A stretch of DNA of 64,000 nt. Origin: Terasakiella sp. SH-1. Its GTDB lineage: Bacteria; Pseudomonadota; Alphaproteobacteria; Rhodospirillales; Terasakiellaceae. Position numbers and translations under genes: made by a program. A model generated the notes under the pieces. The model was not told where the DNA came from. It saw only the letters and a program-made list of their open reading frames with translations, and searched no databases. This document shows positions 43,508 through 53,384 of the stretch, in pieces. The DNA lies in contig NZ_CP038255.1 in assembly GCF_004564135.1 (NCBI RefSeq), forward strand, positions 838,501 to 902,500, given 5' to 3'. Numbering within the stretch: the first letter of the stretch is position 1; each line of letters opens with the position of its first letter.

Positions 43508-43747
43508 ATGTCCCAATCTGAAATCGAAAAGCTCAGCTTCGAAGAAGCGCTGGCACAGCTTGAAGAAATCGTCCGTCAGCTGGAAAGCGGTTCTGGCAAG
43601 CTTGATGATGCGATTACGGCTTATGAAAAGGGCGCATTGCTCAAACGTCATTGCGAGGCCAAACTGGCCGAAGCCAAGGCCAAGGTGGATAAAATTTCAC
43701 TGGCCCCCGATGGCAGTGTGACGGCGCAGCCGACAGAAATTTCTTAA
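43508..43747 (+). CDS. xseB: Exodeoxyribonuclease VII small subunit
   Basis: A 79-residue helical protein with the family core LSFEEALAQLEEIVRQLESG and KLDDAITAYEKGALLKRHCEAKL. It forms the ssDNA exonuclease with XseA, which is not in the window. ATG 43508 is preferred to the TTG one codon earlier. Starts the xseB-ispA-dxs-tlyA unit, with 14 bases to ispA. Confidence 0.95.
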   Translation: MSQSEIEKLSFEEALAQLEEIVRQLESGSGKLDDAITAYEKGALLKRHCEAKLAEAKAKVDKISLAPDGSVTAQPTEIS

Positions 43748-43761
43748 AGGTTGGGATCGCC

Positions 43762-44649
43762 GTGCCTGATTTAAAACTGGCCTTAAAGGCCGAAGCTGAA
43801 AGTGTCGATCAAGTCATCGATATGCTTCTGGAAGAACCAGAAGGCCCCGAAGCCCAAGTGGTGAAGGCCATGCGTTATAGTGCGCTGGGTGGCGGTAAAC
43901 GGGTGCGCCCGTTCTTGGTGATGATGTCATCGCGCCTGTTTAATGTATCTGAACAAAGTGCGCTGCGCGTGGCGGCTGCCCTTGAGATGGTGCATTGTTA
44001 TTCGCTGATCCATGATGATCTTCCAGCCATGGATGATGATGATCTGCGCCGTGGTCGTCCCACGTGCCATATCGAATTTGATGAAGCCACAGCTATTTTA
44101 GCAGGTGATGCGTTGCTCACCCGTGCTTTTGAAGTGTTGGCGGATGAAGAAACCCATCCCTCCCCATCTGTGCGCTGCCAATTGGTCAGTGAACTGGCCA
44201 AAGCTTCTGGCATGAACGGCATGGTCGGTGGTCAGATGATTGATCTGATGGCGGAAAAGCGTGAACTGGATATCCCTGAGATCACTCGTTTGCAGCGTTT
44301 GAAAACCGGGGCCTTGATTGTCTTTGCTTGTAAGGCCGGGGCCATTTTGGGCAAGGCGGAAGAGCTTAAACGCCATGCGCTGCGCAACTATGGTCATGAT
44401 CTTGGTCTGGCGTTTCAGATCGCCGATGATCTGCTGGATGTAGAAGCCTCAGAAGAAGAAACAGGTAAAAAGGTTGGCAAGGATGCTGAACGCGGCAAAG
44501 CCACCTTTGTTTCTCTGTTAGGGGTGGAACGTGCGCGCGAACAAGCCCATATTCTTTCAGAACAGGCGTGCAAACATCTGGATGTTTTTGACAGCAAAAC
44601 AGAATTATTGCGCGCCATGGCCCAATATGTGGTAAATCGCCGTAGTTAA
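43762..44649 (+). CDS. ispA: Farnesyl diphosphate synthase
   Basis: A 295-residue trans-prenyltransferase that condenses IPP with DMAPP and GPP to farnesyl diphosphate. Both aspartate-rich motifs are present: [18 protein letters not shown] and [13 protein letters not shown], with [10 protein letters not shown] near the N-terminus. GTG start at 43762. Between xseB and dxs, the usual alphaproteobacterial arrangement that links isoprenoid synthesis with DNA-repair nuclease genes. Confidence 0.95.
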   Translation: MPDLKLALKAEAESVDQVIDMLLEEPEGPEAQVVKAMRYSALGGGKRVRPFLVMMSSRLFNVSEQSALRVAAALEMVHCYSLIHDDLPAMDDDDLRRGRPTCHIEFDEATAILAGDALLTRAFEVLADEETHPSPSVRCQLVSELAKASGMNGMVGGQMIDLMAEKRELDIPEITRLQRLKTGALIVFACKAGAILGKAEELKRHALRNYGHDLGLAFQIADDLLDVEASEEETGKKVGKDAERGKATFVSLLGVERAREQAHILSEQACKHLDVFDSKTELLRAMAQYVVNRRS

Positions 44650-44681
44650 GAAAAAAGACATATAAATTAGGAATACGTAAC

Positions 44682-46595
44682 GTGTCTGACACCCCATTAC
44701 TTGATAACGTCAATTCACCTGCTGATCTAAAGTCACTGGATCTGGAGCAGCTCAAGCAGCTTAATGATGAATTGCGCAGTGATGTGGTTCGCATTGTCTC
44801 GCGCACAGGCGGGCATCTAGGGGCGAGCCTTGGGGTCAATGAACTGACATTGGCGTTGCATTATGTGTTTAACACCCCAGATGACAAGATCATCTGGGAT
44901 GTGGGCCATCAATGTTATCCACATAAGGTGCTGACCGGACGTCGCGAGGACATGAAAGGCTTGCGCCAAGCTGGTGGCCTGTCCGGTTTTACCAAACGCA
45001 CGGAAAGTGACTATGACCCCTTTGGCGCAGGTCACAGTTCGACCTCTATTTCTGCGGGGCTGGGCATGGCGGTGGCACGCGACCTCAAAGGTGCAGACAA
45101 CCATGTTGTTGCGGTCATTGGTGATGGTTCCATCACCGCAGGCATGGCTTATGAGGCCATGAACAATGCCGGTGCGCTGGATAGCCGCTTGATCGTGATT
45201 TTAAACGATAATGACATGTCCATTGCCCCACCTGTGGGCGCCATGAGCTATTACCTGTCAGAACTATTGACCAGCACGACGTTGAAGTCTTTCCGTCACA
45301 GTGCCAAGGATATCGTCAATAAACTGCCGCAATCCATTGCCCAGACGGTGAAGGGTGCAGAAAGTGCCGCGCGCAAGATGGTGACAGGTGGCAGCAATAT
45401 CTTTAGTGATCTCGGCTTTTATTATGTTGGCCCCATTGATGGGCATAATCTGGAATATCTGATTTCGGTTTTGGAAAACCTGCGTGACGATAAAGATCCG
45501 GGTCCGGTTTTGCTGCATATCAAAACGCAAAAAGGCCATGGCTATGAACCTGCGGAAAAATCCGCTGATAAATACCATGGGGTGTCCAAGTTTGATGTGG
45601 TGACAGGCAAGCAGCAAAAAGCCAAATCCAATGCGCCAAGTTATACAGGCGTGTTTGCCAAGGCCCTGGTGAAAGAGGCCGAATGTGATGACAAGATCGT
45701 TGGCATCACGGCAGCCATGCCGTCTGGTACAGGTTTGGATGTGTTTGCCGATCGCTTCCCTGATCGTATGTTTGATGTGGGGATTGCTGAACAACATGCC
45801 GTGACTTTTGCGGCCGGTATGGCGACAGAAGGCTATAAGCCGTTTTGTGCGCTTTATTCCACTTTCTTGCAACGCGGATATGATCAGCTGGTTCATGATG
45901 CGGTGTTGCAACATTTGCCCGTGCGTTTTGCCATTGATCGCGCAGGTCTGGTGGGGGCTGATGGCCCAACCCATGCCGGGACCTTTGATATCGCCTTTTT
46001 GGCGTGCTTGCCCGATATCGTCGTCATGGCCCCATCGGATGAGGCCGAATTGATGCATATGGTTGCGACCTCCGCAGCCATTGATGATCGTTCAAGCGCG
46101 TTTCGTTATCCGCGTGGCGAAGGTGTGGGGGTGGAACTACCGGAAAAAGGCAGCGTCCTTGAAATCGGCAAGGGTCGCATTGTGAAAGAAGGCGGCAAGG
46201 TGGCGATCCTGTCTTATGGCACGCGCCTGAAAGAAGCGCTGTTAGCGGCCGAAAAGCTGGAAGCTTTGGGTTTACCAACAACTGTGGCGGATGCGCGTTT
46301 TGCTAAACCGATTGATGAGGCATTGACCAAGCAATTGGCGCAAAACCATGAAGTGCTGATTACGGTGGAAGAAGGTTGCGTTGGCGGCTTTGGTTCCCAA
46401 GTCACGCAATATCTCATGAATGAAGGTCTGTTGGATGGCAATTTGAAAATGCGTTGTCTGACCATGGCTGATGCCTTCATTGATCATGGGGATGTCTATG
46501 CCCAATATGAAGCCGCAGGTATCAATGCCTCCGGTATGGTGGGAGCTGTTTTAAAAGCACTGGGACGCTCGGTTAAAGATGCCCAACACGCCTAA
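44682..46595 (+). CDS. dxs: 1-deoxy-D-xylulose-5-phosphate synthase
   Basis: A 637-residue thiamine-diphosphate enzyme that joins pyruvate and glyceraldehyde-3-phosphate to DXP, the entry to the MEP isoprenoid pathway and to vitamin B6. It shows [14 protein letters not shown], the ThDP-binding [18 protein letters not shown], and the transketolase-like C-terminal part ([32 protein letters not shown]). GTG 44682 with AGGAATACG upstream. The stop overlaps tlyA by 17 bases. Confidence 0.96.
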   Translation: MSDTPLLDNVNSPADLKSLDLEQLKQLNDELRSDVVRIVSRTGGHLGASLGVNELTLALHYVFNTPDDKIIWDVGHQCYPHKVLTGRREDMKGLRQAGGLSGFTKRTESDYDPFGAGHSSTSISAGLGMAVARDLKGADNHVVAVIGDGSITAGMAYEAMNNAGALDSRLIVILNDNDMSIAPPVGAMSYYLSELLTSTTLKSFRHSAKDIVNKLPQSIAQTVKGAESAARKMVTGGSNIFSDLGFYYVGPIDGHNLEYLISVLENLRDDKDPGPVLLHIKTQKGHGYEPAEKSADKYHGVSKFDVVTGKQQKAKSNAPSYTGVFAKALVKEAECDDKIVGITAAMPSGTGLDVFADRFPDRMFDVGIAEQHAVTFAAGMATEGYKPFCALYSTFLQRGYDQLVHDAVLQHLPVRFAIDRAGLVGADGPTHAGTFDIAFLACLPDIVVMAPSDEAELMHMVATSAAIDDRSSAFRYPRGEGVGVELPEKGSVLEIGKGRIVKEGGKVAILSYGTRLKEALLAAEKLEALGLPTTVADARFAKPIDEALTKQLAQNHEVLITVEEGCVGGFGSQVTQYLMNEGLLDGNLKMRCLTMADAFIDHGDVYAQYEAAGINASGMVGAVLKALGRSVKDAQHA

Positions 46596-47343
46596 GAAAA
46601 AAGTCGCCAAGCTGCGCCTGGACCAATTGCTGGTGGACCGTGGCCTTGTGGAAAGCAAGACTCGCGCCCAAGCCATGATCATGGCAGGCAATGTCTATTC
46701 TGATACCAAACGTATGGATAAGGCAGGCCAGAAGGTCGCCGAAGATATCCCCATTGAGCTGAAAGGTCAGGATCATCCGTGGGTGTCGCGCGGCGGACTT
46801 AAGCTGGTGAAAGGCTTGGATGAATTTGATATTGATGTCACTGATTTTATCGGCATTGATGTGGGGTCCTCCACCGGGGGCTTTACCGATGTGCTACTGA
46901 CCCGCGGTGCAGCCAAAGTCTACAGTGTTGATGTGGGCCATGGCCAGTTGGCGTGGAAGTTGCGATCTGATGATCGTGTTGTGGTCATGGAACGCACCAA
47001 TGCGCGTCACCTTGATGAAGACATGATCCCTGATCCCATTGATATCGTGGTCTGTGATGCCAGTTTCATCGGCTTGCAAACTGTTTTACCTGCGGCCATG
47101 GATCGGGTGAAAGACGGCGGTTATCTCTGTGCCTTGATCAAACCGCAGTTTGAGGTCGGTAAGGGTCGTGTGGGTAAAGGCGGTGTGGTGCGCGAACCGG
47201 AACTGCATCAGGAAGTCTGCGGTAAGATCGAAGGCTGGCTCAATGAGTTGCCCAATTGGTCCGTCCTCGGCCTGACCCAAAGCCCGATCAAGGGGCCGGA
47301 AGGCAATATCGAATTTCTGATTTGTGCCCGTAAGGAAGCATAG
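46579..47343 (+). CDS. tlyA: TlyA-family rRNA 2'-O-methyltransferase
   Basis: A 254-residue protein with an N-terminal S4 RNA-binding domain ([20 protein letters not shown]) and a Rossmann methyltransferase ([22 protein letters not shown] site). TlyA in mycobacteria methylates 16S and 23S rRNA; the older name hemolysin A has weak support. The start lies inside the dxs 3' end, and no separate ribosome site is needed if translation is coupled. Followed by a dispersed repeat. Confidence 0.92.
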   Translation: MPNTPKKKVAKLRLDQLLVDRGLVESKTRAQAMIMAGNVYSDTKRMDKAGQKVAEDIPIELKGQDHPWVSRGGLKLVKGLDEFDIDVTDFIGIDVGSSTGGFTDVLLTRGAAKVYSVDVGHGQLAWKLRSDDRVVVMERTNARHLDEDMIPDPIDIVVCDASFIGLQTVLPAAMDRVKDGGYLCALIKPQFEVGKGRVGKGGVVREPELHQEVCGKIEGWLNELPNWSVLGLTQSPIKGPEGNIEFLICARKEA

Positions 47344-47349
47344 ATAAAT

Positions 47350-47411
47350 GTCATCCTCGCGTACGCGGGGATCTCTATGATCAGAAAGGTCCCCGCATTC
47401 GCGAGGACGAC
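47350..47411. repeat. Dispersed gtcatcc/ggacgac palindromic element
   Basis: gtcatcctcgcgtacgcggg starts and gcgaggacgac ends a 62-base copy between tlyA and the convergent membrane-protein gene. The left hairpin is CTCGCGTACGCGGG; the right half is CCCCGCATTCGCGAGG. It starts six bases after the tlyA stop and may also act as transcript end. Confidence 0.85.
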
Positions 47412-47419
47412 AAACTGTG

Positions 47420-48358
47420 TTACAACAACACCCAATGCAGAACGGTACGTAGTGCAATGGCAATAGCACCACCCAGTAGCGCAGGCTTTAACACTTCAGC
47501 CACGCGCGGGCCTGCGGAAATGAGTACAGCGATACCTGCCACATCATAGGGGCTGATGAGAAAACCGGCGAGGCGGTTAAATTCATCAATGCTCATCAGG
47601 TCCTGATCAAGGAAGTCTTTCATCACCCCCATCATGGCCGTACCGCCTGCAATGACTTTAGTGATTGCTGCCATAATGAAGCTACCGGGCAGGTCAAGCT
47701 GGTTTAGCGCTGGGGTGAGGAGATCTTCCAGTAATCCCATAAATCCACTGGCACGCATGAGGGCGACAAAGACAAGGGCGAGCACCAACATGGGGATGGC
47801 CCCGACGGTGATTTTAAGGGCTTCGGCCCCGGCCTTATTGATGACGTCCAGAATTCCTTTGGGGCCATCGGCATCCTTGTGTTTGACCGTCATTTCATTT
47901 TCGTCATCACGGTCCGGTAGGTTTTTGGCAAAGATATGATAGGTAAAGGCCGCGCCGATCAGGCCACAAAGCGCGGAAATCCCCATGGTGACAGGGGCGT
48001 TTAGACCAAGGGCGGCCATGGGAAAAACCACATTGGCTTGGGCCATACCCAAAACCATGGCAAGGGTTGCAGCAATATGACGTCGTGGGGAACCACCACG
48101 ATCCATCATGGCGAGTGTTGCCATGGGGGCGGCAAAACTGACAAATAGCACTTGGATCATGGCAAAAACCCCAAGGCCGGGCAGGCCAAAGGGGCGTAAA
48201 AGTGGGGCAACCAGATCGACTAATTTATCCAGAATGCCTTTGGCTTCAAGCAAACGCATGAAGCTGAGCATCACAATCATCACAGGTAAGAGAACAAATA
48301 GGGCAAGTTCAACACCTGCACGTCCAGCATGGAGAATGATAGTGGCAAATTCAGTCAT
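47420..48358 (-). CDS. Nucleoside-recognition (Gate) domain membrane protein
   Basis: A 312-residue membrane protein with about eight hydrophobic segments, in two halves related by the Gate domain fold: FVLLPVMIVMLSFMRLLEAKG and ITVGAIPMLVLALVFVALMRASG. Motifs such as AAITKVIAGGTAMMGV and LISPYDVAGIAVLISAGPRV resemble the SpmA/SpmB and YjiG families of concentrative nucleoside-transporter-like proteins. Substrate unknown. A soluble loop of about 35 charged residues lies in the centre. Confidence 0.82.
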   Translation of the reverse strand: MTEFATIILHAGRAGVELALFVLLPVMIVMLSFMRLLEAKGILDKLVDLVAPLLRPFGLPGLGVFAMIQVLFVSFAAPMATLAMMDRGGSPRRHIAATLAMVLGMAQANVVFPMAALGLNAPVTMGISALCGLIGAAFTYHIFAKNLPDRDDENEMTVKHKDADGPKGILDVINKAGAEALKITVGAIPMLVLALVFVALMRASGFMGLLEDLLTPALNQLDLPGSFIMAAITKVIAGGTAMMGVMKDFLDQDLMSIDEFNRLAGFLISPYDVAGIAVLISAGPRVAEVLKPALLGGAIAIALRTVLHWVLL

Positions 48359-48422
48359 GGTCTGGGGCCTAAGTTTAAGAGGGCGCCTCTTTTAACAGAA
48401 ATAAATTTTCAGGCAAAAGAAA

Positions 48423-48474
48423 AACCGTCCCGGGCGTGGGGGTAGGAACAGGGGGGGGGAAGTCGCCCGAGACG
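48423..48474 (-). terminator. Rho-independent terminator with a G8/C8 homopolymer loop
   Basis: On the minus strand ACCGTC-t-CGGGCG pairs with CGCCCG-g-GACGGT across a 26-base loop and is followed by TTTTTCTTTTG. The loop contains a run of eight C (eight G on the plus strand at 48450-48457). It lies 162 bases downstream of the peroxidase-related gene, the only gene transcribed towards it. The rest of 48359-48635 shows nothing further recognisable beyond AT-rich sequence. Confidence 0.65.
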
Positions 48475-48635
48475 GTAGGAAACGTGGCTGTCTCAATCTT
48501 TTTAAAAGCGTTAACGTTCTTAATAAGATCTCATCAACTTAGTGAGAACAATTATTAATCGGATAAAACACACCTGTCAACATAAATTATAATAATTATA
48601 AACTGATAAAGTGTAGGGTTATTATCCTTTGGTTA

Positions 48636-49208
48636 TCAACGCGATAGATTGTGGTACTCAGGGTTTGGAATCATATCCGTACCATGGGCCATACGGTTGG
48701 TGTAATTGAAGAAGGCTGTTACATCACAAATGTCAAGGATAGCGCTTTCACTCCAGCCCACATTGCGCAGGGCGTCACGGTCTGCATCGCTGATATCATG
48801 CGGGGTGTCGGTCAGTTTCCAGGCGAAATCCAGCATGGCGCGTTGTTTGTCATCCAGTTCAGCTACGCGGTAGTTAATCACCATCATTTCCCCAAGTTGC
48901 GGATCACCAGACAGTTCACGCACAGCCTGACCATGGGCCACAAGGCAGTAGTAACAACGGTTACAGCTTGAGACCACAACAGCAATCAGTTCGCGTTCCA
49001 GTTTGCTCAGCTCACTCTCGCCCAGCATCAATTCATTATAGAATCGGGTAAAAGTGCGGAATTTATTTTGGTTGAAGGTGAAGGCTTTCAGCACATTGGG
49101 CACCATGCCGAGCTTTTCATTACAGACATCAAGATAGCCCTTAACATCGTCTTCCAGTGTAGATTCGTCAGGTAGGTCGAATTTTACGATATGGTTAGGT
49201 TGTGGCAT
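48636..49208 (-). CDS. AhpD/CMD-fold peroxidase-related protein
   Basis: A 190-residue protein of the carboxymuconolactone decarboxylase/AhpD fold. The redox motif is CNRCYYCLVAHG, CxxC followed by a conserved His as in AhpD; a further Cys lies three residues earlier. The C-terminal part AFFNYTNRMAHGTDM is typical of the uncharacterized peroxidase-related group. It probably reduces organic peroxides or alkyl radicals with a thiol donor. Stand-alone gene; the 225 bases upstream hold an AT-rich promoter and a dispersed repeat. Confidence 0.85.
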   Translation of the reverse strand: MPQPNHIVKFDLPDESTLEDDVKGYLDVCNEKLGMVPNVLKAFTFNQNKFRTFTRFYNELMLGESELSKLERELIAVVVSSCNRCYYCLVAHGQAVRELSGDPQLGEMMVINYRVAELDDKQRAMLDFAWKLTDTPHDISDADRDALRNVGWSESAILDICDVTAFFNYTNRMAHGTDMIPNPEYHNLSR

Positions 49209-49345
49209 GAAATCCTCCGTTCATTAATGTTCGTTATGCAAACAATAAATAACGTATTTGTATGACAAATAAAAGAGGTAAATGAAAAAAAGTTGAAGTA
49301 GGATAGAAAGGTTTTTTATTTCAATGATCTAGGCGCAGTTATTCA

Positions 49346-49420
49346 TCATGCCCAACTTGATTGGGAATCCAGTTTCGTTATAGAAAATGCTCTGGATGCC
49401 CGATCAAGCCGGGCATGACG
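49346..49420. repeat. Diverged dispersed element (tcatgccc...gggcatgacg)
   Basis: tcatgcccaacttgattggg and gatcaagccgggcatgacg bound a 75-base copy with a longer middle. The ends pair as CATGCCC/GGGCATG. It is more diverged than others and lies directly before the aroC stop. Confidence 0.6.
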
Positions 49421-49433
49421 ATTCAGCTTTTAC

Positions 49434-50507
49434 TTAACCCTGTTGGGCGCGGTTCAGCATCATGTGATCAGCCAGGACGCACGCCATCATGGCTTCGGCC
49501 ACAGGTACGCCGCGAATCCCAACACAAGGGTCATGGCGACCTTTTGTGATCAGGTCACATTCATTGCCTTGTGTATCAATGGTTTTGCGTTCCACCAGAA
49601 TGGAGCTGGTCGGTTTGATGGCGACGCGCACGACAATATCTTGACCGCTGGAAATCCCGCCGAGGATACCGCCAGCATGGTTGGACAGGAAGACAGGCTT
49701 GCCGTCTTCGCCCATGCGAATCTCATCGGCATTATCGACGCCGCTGAGGGCTGCGGTGTCAAAACCATCGCCGATTTCAACGCCTTTAACCGCGTTGATG
49801 GACATCATGGCCTTGGCAAGGTCTGCATCCAGCTTGTCATAAACCGGCTGGCCCCAGCCCACAGGAACACCTTTGGCAACGATTTCCAGTACAGCACCGA
49901 TGGAAGAACCATCTTTGCGGATTTCATCTAGATAATCTTCCCATTCTTTGGCGACAACAGGGTCAGGGCAGAAAAACGGATTGTTATCAATTTCACCCCA
50001 GTCAAAACGGGAACGATCAATCTTGTGCGGGCCAACCTGAACCAGATAGCCTTTGATATCAATGCCATCACCTAGCACTTTACGTGCAATGGCACCCGCA
50101 GCCACACGCATGGCCGTTTCACGCGCACTGGATCGCCCACCACCGCGATAATCGCGAATGCCGTATTTTTGCCAATAGGTATAATCGGCATGGCCGGGGC
50201 GGAATTTATCTTTGATGTCACCGTAATCTTTGGAACGTTGGTCCTGATTGATAATTTCCAGACCAATGGGGGTGCCTGTGGTGACGCCTTCAAACACACC
50301 GGAAAGGATACGCACTTCGTCCGGTTCTTTTCGCTGTGTGGTAAAGCGGCTTGTTCCGGGTTTCCGTTTTTCCAGCCAAAACTGGATATCTTCTTCTTTC
50401 AGCGGAATTTGCGAAGGCACCCCATCGACAATACAGCCAATGGCCGGACCATGACTTTCCCCAAAAGTAGTGAAGCTGAAAACGTGACCGAAACGATTAC
50501 CGGACAT
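49434..50507 (-). CDS. aroC: Chorismate synthase
   Basis: A 357-residue enzyme that makes chorismate from EPSP with reduced FMN, the end of the shikimate path. Signatures are [20 protein letters not shown] at the N-terminus, [20 protein letters not shown], and the late motif [16 protein letters not shown]. Length is normal. A dispersed repeat (50519-50586) separates it from fabI on the same strand. Confidence 0.97.
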   Translation of the reverse strand: MSGNRFGHVFSFTTFGESHGPAIGCIVDGVPSQIPLKEEDIQFWLEKRKPGTSRFTTQRKEPDEVRILSGVFEGVTTGTPIGLEIINQDQRSKDYGDIKDKFRPGHADYTYWQKYGIRDYRGGGRSSARETAMRVAAGAIARKVLGDGIDIKGYLVQVGPHKIDRSRFDWGEIDNNPFFCPDPVVAKEWEDYLDEIRKDGSSIGAVLEIVAKGVPVGWGQPVYDKLDADLAKAMMSINAVKGVEIGDGFDTAALSGVDNADEIRMGEDGKPVFLSNHAGGILGGISSGQDIVVRVAIKPTSSILVERKTIDTQGNECDLITKGRHDPCVGIRGVPVAEAMMACVLADHMMLNRAQQG

Positions 50508-50518
50508 ATTCTTTCCTC

Positions 50519-50586
50519 GTCATCCCCAACTTGATTGGGGACCTTTTAAAAGCAGGCACGAGGTCCCCGCTTATGCGAGGACCACG
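50519..50586. repeat. Dispersed gtcatcc palindromic element between fabI and aroC
   Basis: gtcatccccaacttgattgg starts and gcttatgcgaggaccacg ends a 68-base copy in the 87-base gap between two same-strand genes, so it is probably transcribed as part of the fabI-aroC message and could act on its stability. Confidence 0.8.
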
Positions 50587-50594
50587 ATGATTAT

Positions 50595-51404
50595 TTAAGA
50601 TGTGGCGATATCTGGTGCATCAACGGCTTTCATACCAACCGTATGGAAACCAGAATCCACATGATGGGTTTCCCCAGTCACACCAGATGATAGCGGAGAA
50701 AGCAGGTACAGGCCACTGCCGCCCACATCTTCCATGGTGGTGTTGCGGCGAAGCGGGGAGTTCAGCTCGTTCCATTTCAGGATATAGCGGAAATCACCAA
50801 TGCCGGAGGCAGCCAGTGTTTTCATCGGACCCGCAGACATGGCATTGACACGAATGCCGTCTTTACCCAGATCTTCGGCCAGATAGCGAACAGACGCTTC
50901 AAGGGCTGCTTTTGCCACACCCATGACGTTGTAATGGGGGATGACACGTTCTGCACCGTAATATGTCAGCGTCAGCATGGAACCGCCTTCATTCATCATG
51001 GCAGCTGCGCGTTTGGCAACAGCTGTGAAGGAGAAGCAGGAAATATCCATGGTTTGCAGGAAGTTCTCGCGCGAACAATCCACATAACGCCCTTTCAACT
51101 CGGACTTGTCAGAATAAGCAATCCCATGGAGGATAAAATCAATTTTACCCCATTTTTCTTCCAACGTGTTAAAAACCGCATCAATACTGTCTTGATCGGT
51201 CACATCACAAGGCAGAACGATATCGGAACCGATGGATTCAGCCAGTGGCTCCACACGTTTTTTCAACGCATCACCCTGATAGGTAAAAGCCAGTTCTGCA
51301 CCTTGTTCTTTCAGTGCCTGTGTAATGCCCCATGCGATCGAACGATCGTTGGCAACGCCCATGATCAGACCTTTTTTACCAGCCATAATTCCAGCGGCAG
51401 TCAT
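50595..51404 (-). CDS. fabI: Enoyl-[acyl-carrier-protein] reductase (FabI)
   Basis: A 269-residue NADH-dependent reductase for the last step of fatty-acid elongation. The divergent SDR signature GVANDRSIAWGI and the catalytic YNVMGVAKAAL (Tyr-x6-Lys) define FabI; AERVIPHY precedes. Two possible Met starts, 51404 and six residues later. It precedes aroC on the same strand and is divergent from the YihY gene; the shared region carries a 10-bp inverted repeat (51445-51481). Confidence 0.96.
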   Translation of the reverse strand: MTAAGIMAGKKGLIMGVANDRSIAWGITQALKEQGAELAFTYQGDALKKRVEPLAESIGSDIVLPCDVTDQDSIDAVFNTLEEKWGKIDFILHGIAYSDKSELKGRYVDCSRENFLQTMDISCFSFTAVAKRAAAMMNEGGSMLTLTYYGAERVIPHYNVMGVAKAALEASVRYLAEDLGKDGIRVNAMSAGPMKTLAASGIGDFRYILKWNELNSPLRRNTTMEDVGGSGLYLLSPLSSGVTGETHHVDSGFHTVGMKAVDAPDIATS

Positions 51405-51444
51405 GTCATCCTCACTTCATAGTCTTATTCTAAACTCACCAGAT

Positions 51445-51481
51445 TTGAAGCCTTTTTGCCTTTTTTCAAAGAAGGCTTCAA
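51445..51481. promoter_or_regulatory. 10-bp inverted repeat in the fabI/yihY divergent promoter
   Basis: TTGAAGCCTT (51445-51454) and AAGGCTTCAA (51472-51481) are perfect inverted copies with a 17-base gap, 41-77 bases before the fabI start. It could be an operator or a transcript hairpin; T-rich spacer. Confidence 0.4.
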
Positions 51482-51576
51482 TATTTCTTTGAACTTTGTA
51501 TAGGATATTATCAACAAAGGTGAAAGAATTCTCTCCTCACAATTTTAAAGTTTTTGGTAACAGTCGGTAACAAAAC

Positions 51577-52797
51577 ATGGATCAGGCAGAAAAAAAGACC
51601 TTCGACAAGGAAGCCATCGCAGAAATCTGGAAACTGGTTTTACGCCGTTTTGGTGAAGATCAATGCCTGCGCATTGCCGCTTCGCTCAGTTACACATCGC
51701 TTTTATCGCTGGTCCCGCTTATGGCGATCAGCTTTGCGATTTTTGCGGCTTTTCCTGCTTTTGAAGGGGTGCAGCAACAGCTTCAATCCTATGTGTTTGA
51801 AAATTTTGTGCCCGCTGCTGGTGATGCGGTGTCGCAATATCTGAAATCCTTTACTGAAAAAACGGGTGGCATGACCACCATCGGGATCGTTGGTCTGGGT
51901 GTCACGGCCATCATGTTGCTTGCCACCATTGAGGATGCCTTAAATCGAATCTTTAGGGTGCGTGAGAAACGCCCCTTTGTTTCACGCCTGTTGATGTTTT
52001 GGGCGTTGTTGACACTCGGCCCGCTGTTGATGGGGGCAAGTTTGTCGCTGTCCACTTATTTTTACGCCCTGGCCAATTGGGTTAATGTGGATCAGATGGG
52101 CGGGATTAATGTTTCTGCCTTTGCCAGTGTGATCTTGCCCAATGTCATGGTGATGGCGGCGCTGACTTTCTTTTATATATTTGTGCCTAACCGCACGATC
52201 TCAAAACGAAACGGGCTGATCGGCGGGGTGGCAGCAGGGGCCGTCTTTGCGGTTTTGAAAACTCTGTTCGGCTTGTATGTCTCTCATTTTCCATCCTATC
52301 AAGCCATTTATGGTGTGCTGGCGACCATTCCTATTTTCTTGATCTGGATGTATCTGGCCTGGGCGGTTGTGTTGATGGGGGCCTTGTTGACGGCAACCTT
52401 AGAAGACTGGGGCCATACGGCCTTTCGTGAAGGCAAGTTGATTACACCGGCAGACCGGCTGGCCGCTGCCCTTCATGCGTTGCGTCTGTTAAAGGAACAA
52501 CATGGTAAGGGGGGACCGCTGGCTGATACCATTCTTAATCAGGAATTGGGCACTCATGTGGCTTCTGAGGTCATGAAAGCGCTGAATAAGGCAGGGTTTG
52601 TGGCCCTGACAGGGGAAGATAAATGGGTACTGGCCCGTGATCTGACACAGGCAGAACTCGCTGAGCTTCATCAGGTTCTAGGGCTTGAATTAACAGATGC
52701 GCAATATGGGCATGGCAAGACGGCGCAGGCGATTAACGAAGCGGAACAGGCCCGCCTGAAAGCCATGCAAAAGGCATTGTCCGAGGTGATTGATTAG
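51577..52797 (+). CDS. YihY/virulence factor BrkB family membrane protein
   Basis: A 406-residue protein. About six hydrophobic helices in residues 20-290 carry the family marks CLRIAASLSYTSLLSLVPLMA, PNRTISKRNGLIGG and FLIWMYLAWAVVLMGA. The C-terminal 120 residues are soluble and look like a winged-helix extension (ADRLAAALHALRLLKEQHG). The family was once called ribonuclease BN in error; a transport or envelope role is likely but unproven. The downstream small gene begins three bases after its stop. Confidence 0.88.
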   Translation: MDQAEKKTFDKEAIAEIWKLVLRRFGEDQCLRIAASLSYTSLLSLVPLMAISFAIFAAFPAFEGVQQQLQSYVFENFVPAAGDAVSQYLKSFTEKTGGMTTIGIVGLGVTAIMLLATIEDALNRIFRVREKRPFVSRLLMFWALLTLGPLLMGASLSLSTYFYALANWVNVDQMGGINVSAFASVILPNVMVMAALTFFYIFVPNRTISKRNGLIGGVAAGAVFAVLKTLFGLYVSHFPSYQAIYGVLATIPIFLIWMYLAWAVVLMGALLTATLEDWGHTAFREGKLITPADRLAAALHALRLLKEQHGKGGPLADTILNQELGTHVASEVMKALNKAGFVALTGEDKWVLARDLTQAELAELHQVLGLELTDAQYGHGKTAQAINEAEQARLKAMQKALSEVID

Positions 52798-52799
52798 TC

Positions 52800-53306
52800 A
52801 TGGCTATTGGCAAACAGATCATTGTAAATGACAAGATGCAGCAGGGGTATTGTTACGCGTTGGTTGCCCCTATGGGAGAAGATTTTGCGGATGGCTTTAG
52901 CCCGTATTACAGCCCGAAGGAAATGCTCCAGATGGGTGTGTTTGAAGGGAAGTACCTCAATGATTGTCGTGATGAATTTCCTGCGGACTGGTTTGAAGGG
53001 GTAAAGCTGAGTGAAACACCAGATGTCTCTTTAAACTATTTTGGCGTGAAGAGCCGTCAGCCCTTATCTGTTTGGCAGGAAAAGGGCTGGATTTATGGCC
53101 CGGACCCAAGAGGCTGGTTTCAATGGTATTGTCGCTATTATATGGGACGCCGTTTGCCTGAAATAGATGAGAAACAGATTAAACGCTGGCGCAGCTTTGC
53201 TCGTCATAGCGCACAGGTGCGCAAAAATTGTGAGCCGGGAAATGTGTTTTGTCGTCCCCGTCAAAGGCAAGGTTTGCTACAATGGGCGTATGATCCATTA
53301 ATTTAA
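52800..53306 (+). CDS. Conserved hypothetical protein
   Basis: A 168-residue protein of unknown function, rich in aromatic residues. Features: GYCYALVAPMGEDFADGFSP near the N-terminus, then FGVKSRQPLSVWQEKGW and GPDPRGWFQWYCRYYMGRR, with KRWRSFARHSAQV and several cysteines (CEPG, FCRPR). These blocks look like a small enzyme or binding fold and I recall similar proteins annotated without function in many bacteria. It starts three bases after the YihY gene, so the two are co-transcribed. Confidence 0.75.
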   Translation: MAIGKQIIVNDKMQQGYCYALVAPMGEDFADGFSPYYSPKEMLQMGVFEGKYLNDCRDEFPADWFEGVKLSETPDVSLNYFGVKSRQPLSVWQEKGWIYGPDPRGWFQWYCRYYMGRRLPEIDEKQIKRWRSFARHSAQVRKNCEPGNVFCRPRQRQGLLQWAYDPLI

Positions 53307-53384
53307 AATTATTCTAGAAACCATTGCATAACTATCAGAAAACATTAAAATATAGCTTTATCTTTGTGCGTTTTACTATCGGTG

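Noticed and set aside
45264-46058. A 264-codon minus-strand open frame opposite dxs
   Set aside because: It lies wholly inside the conserved dxs gene and resembles no protein family.
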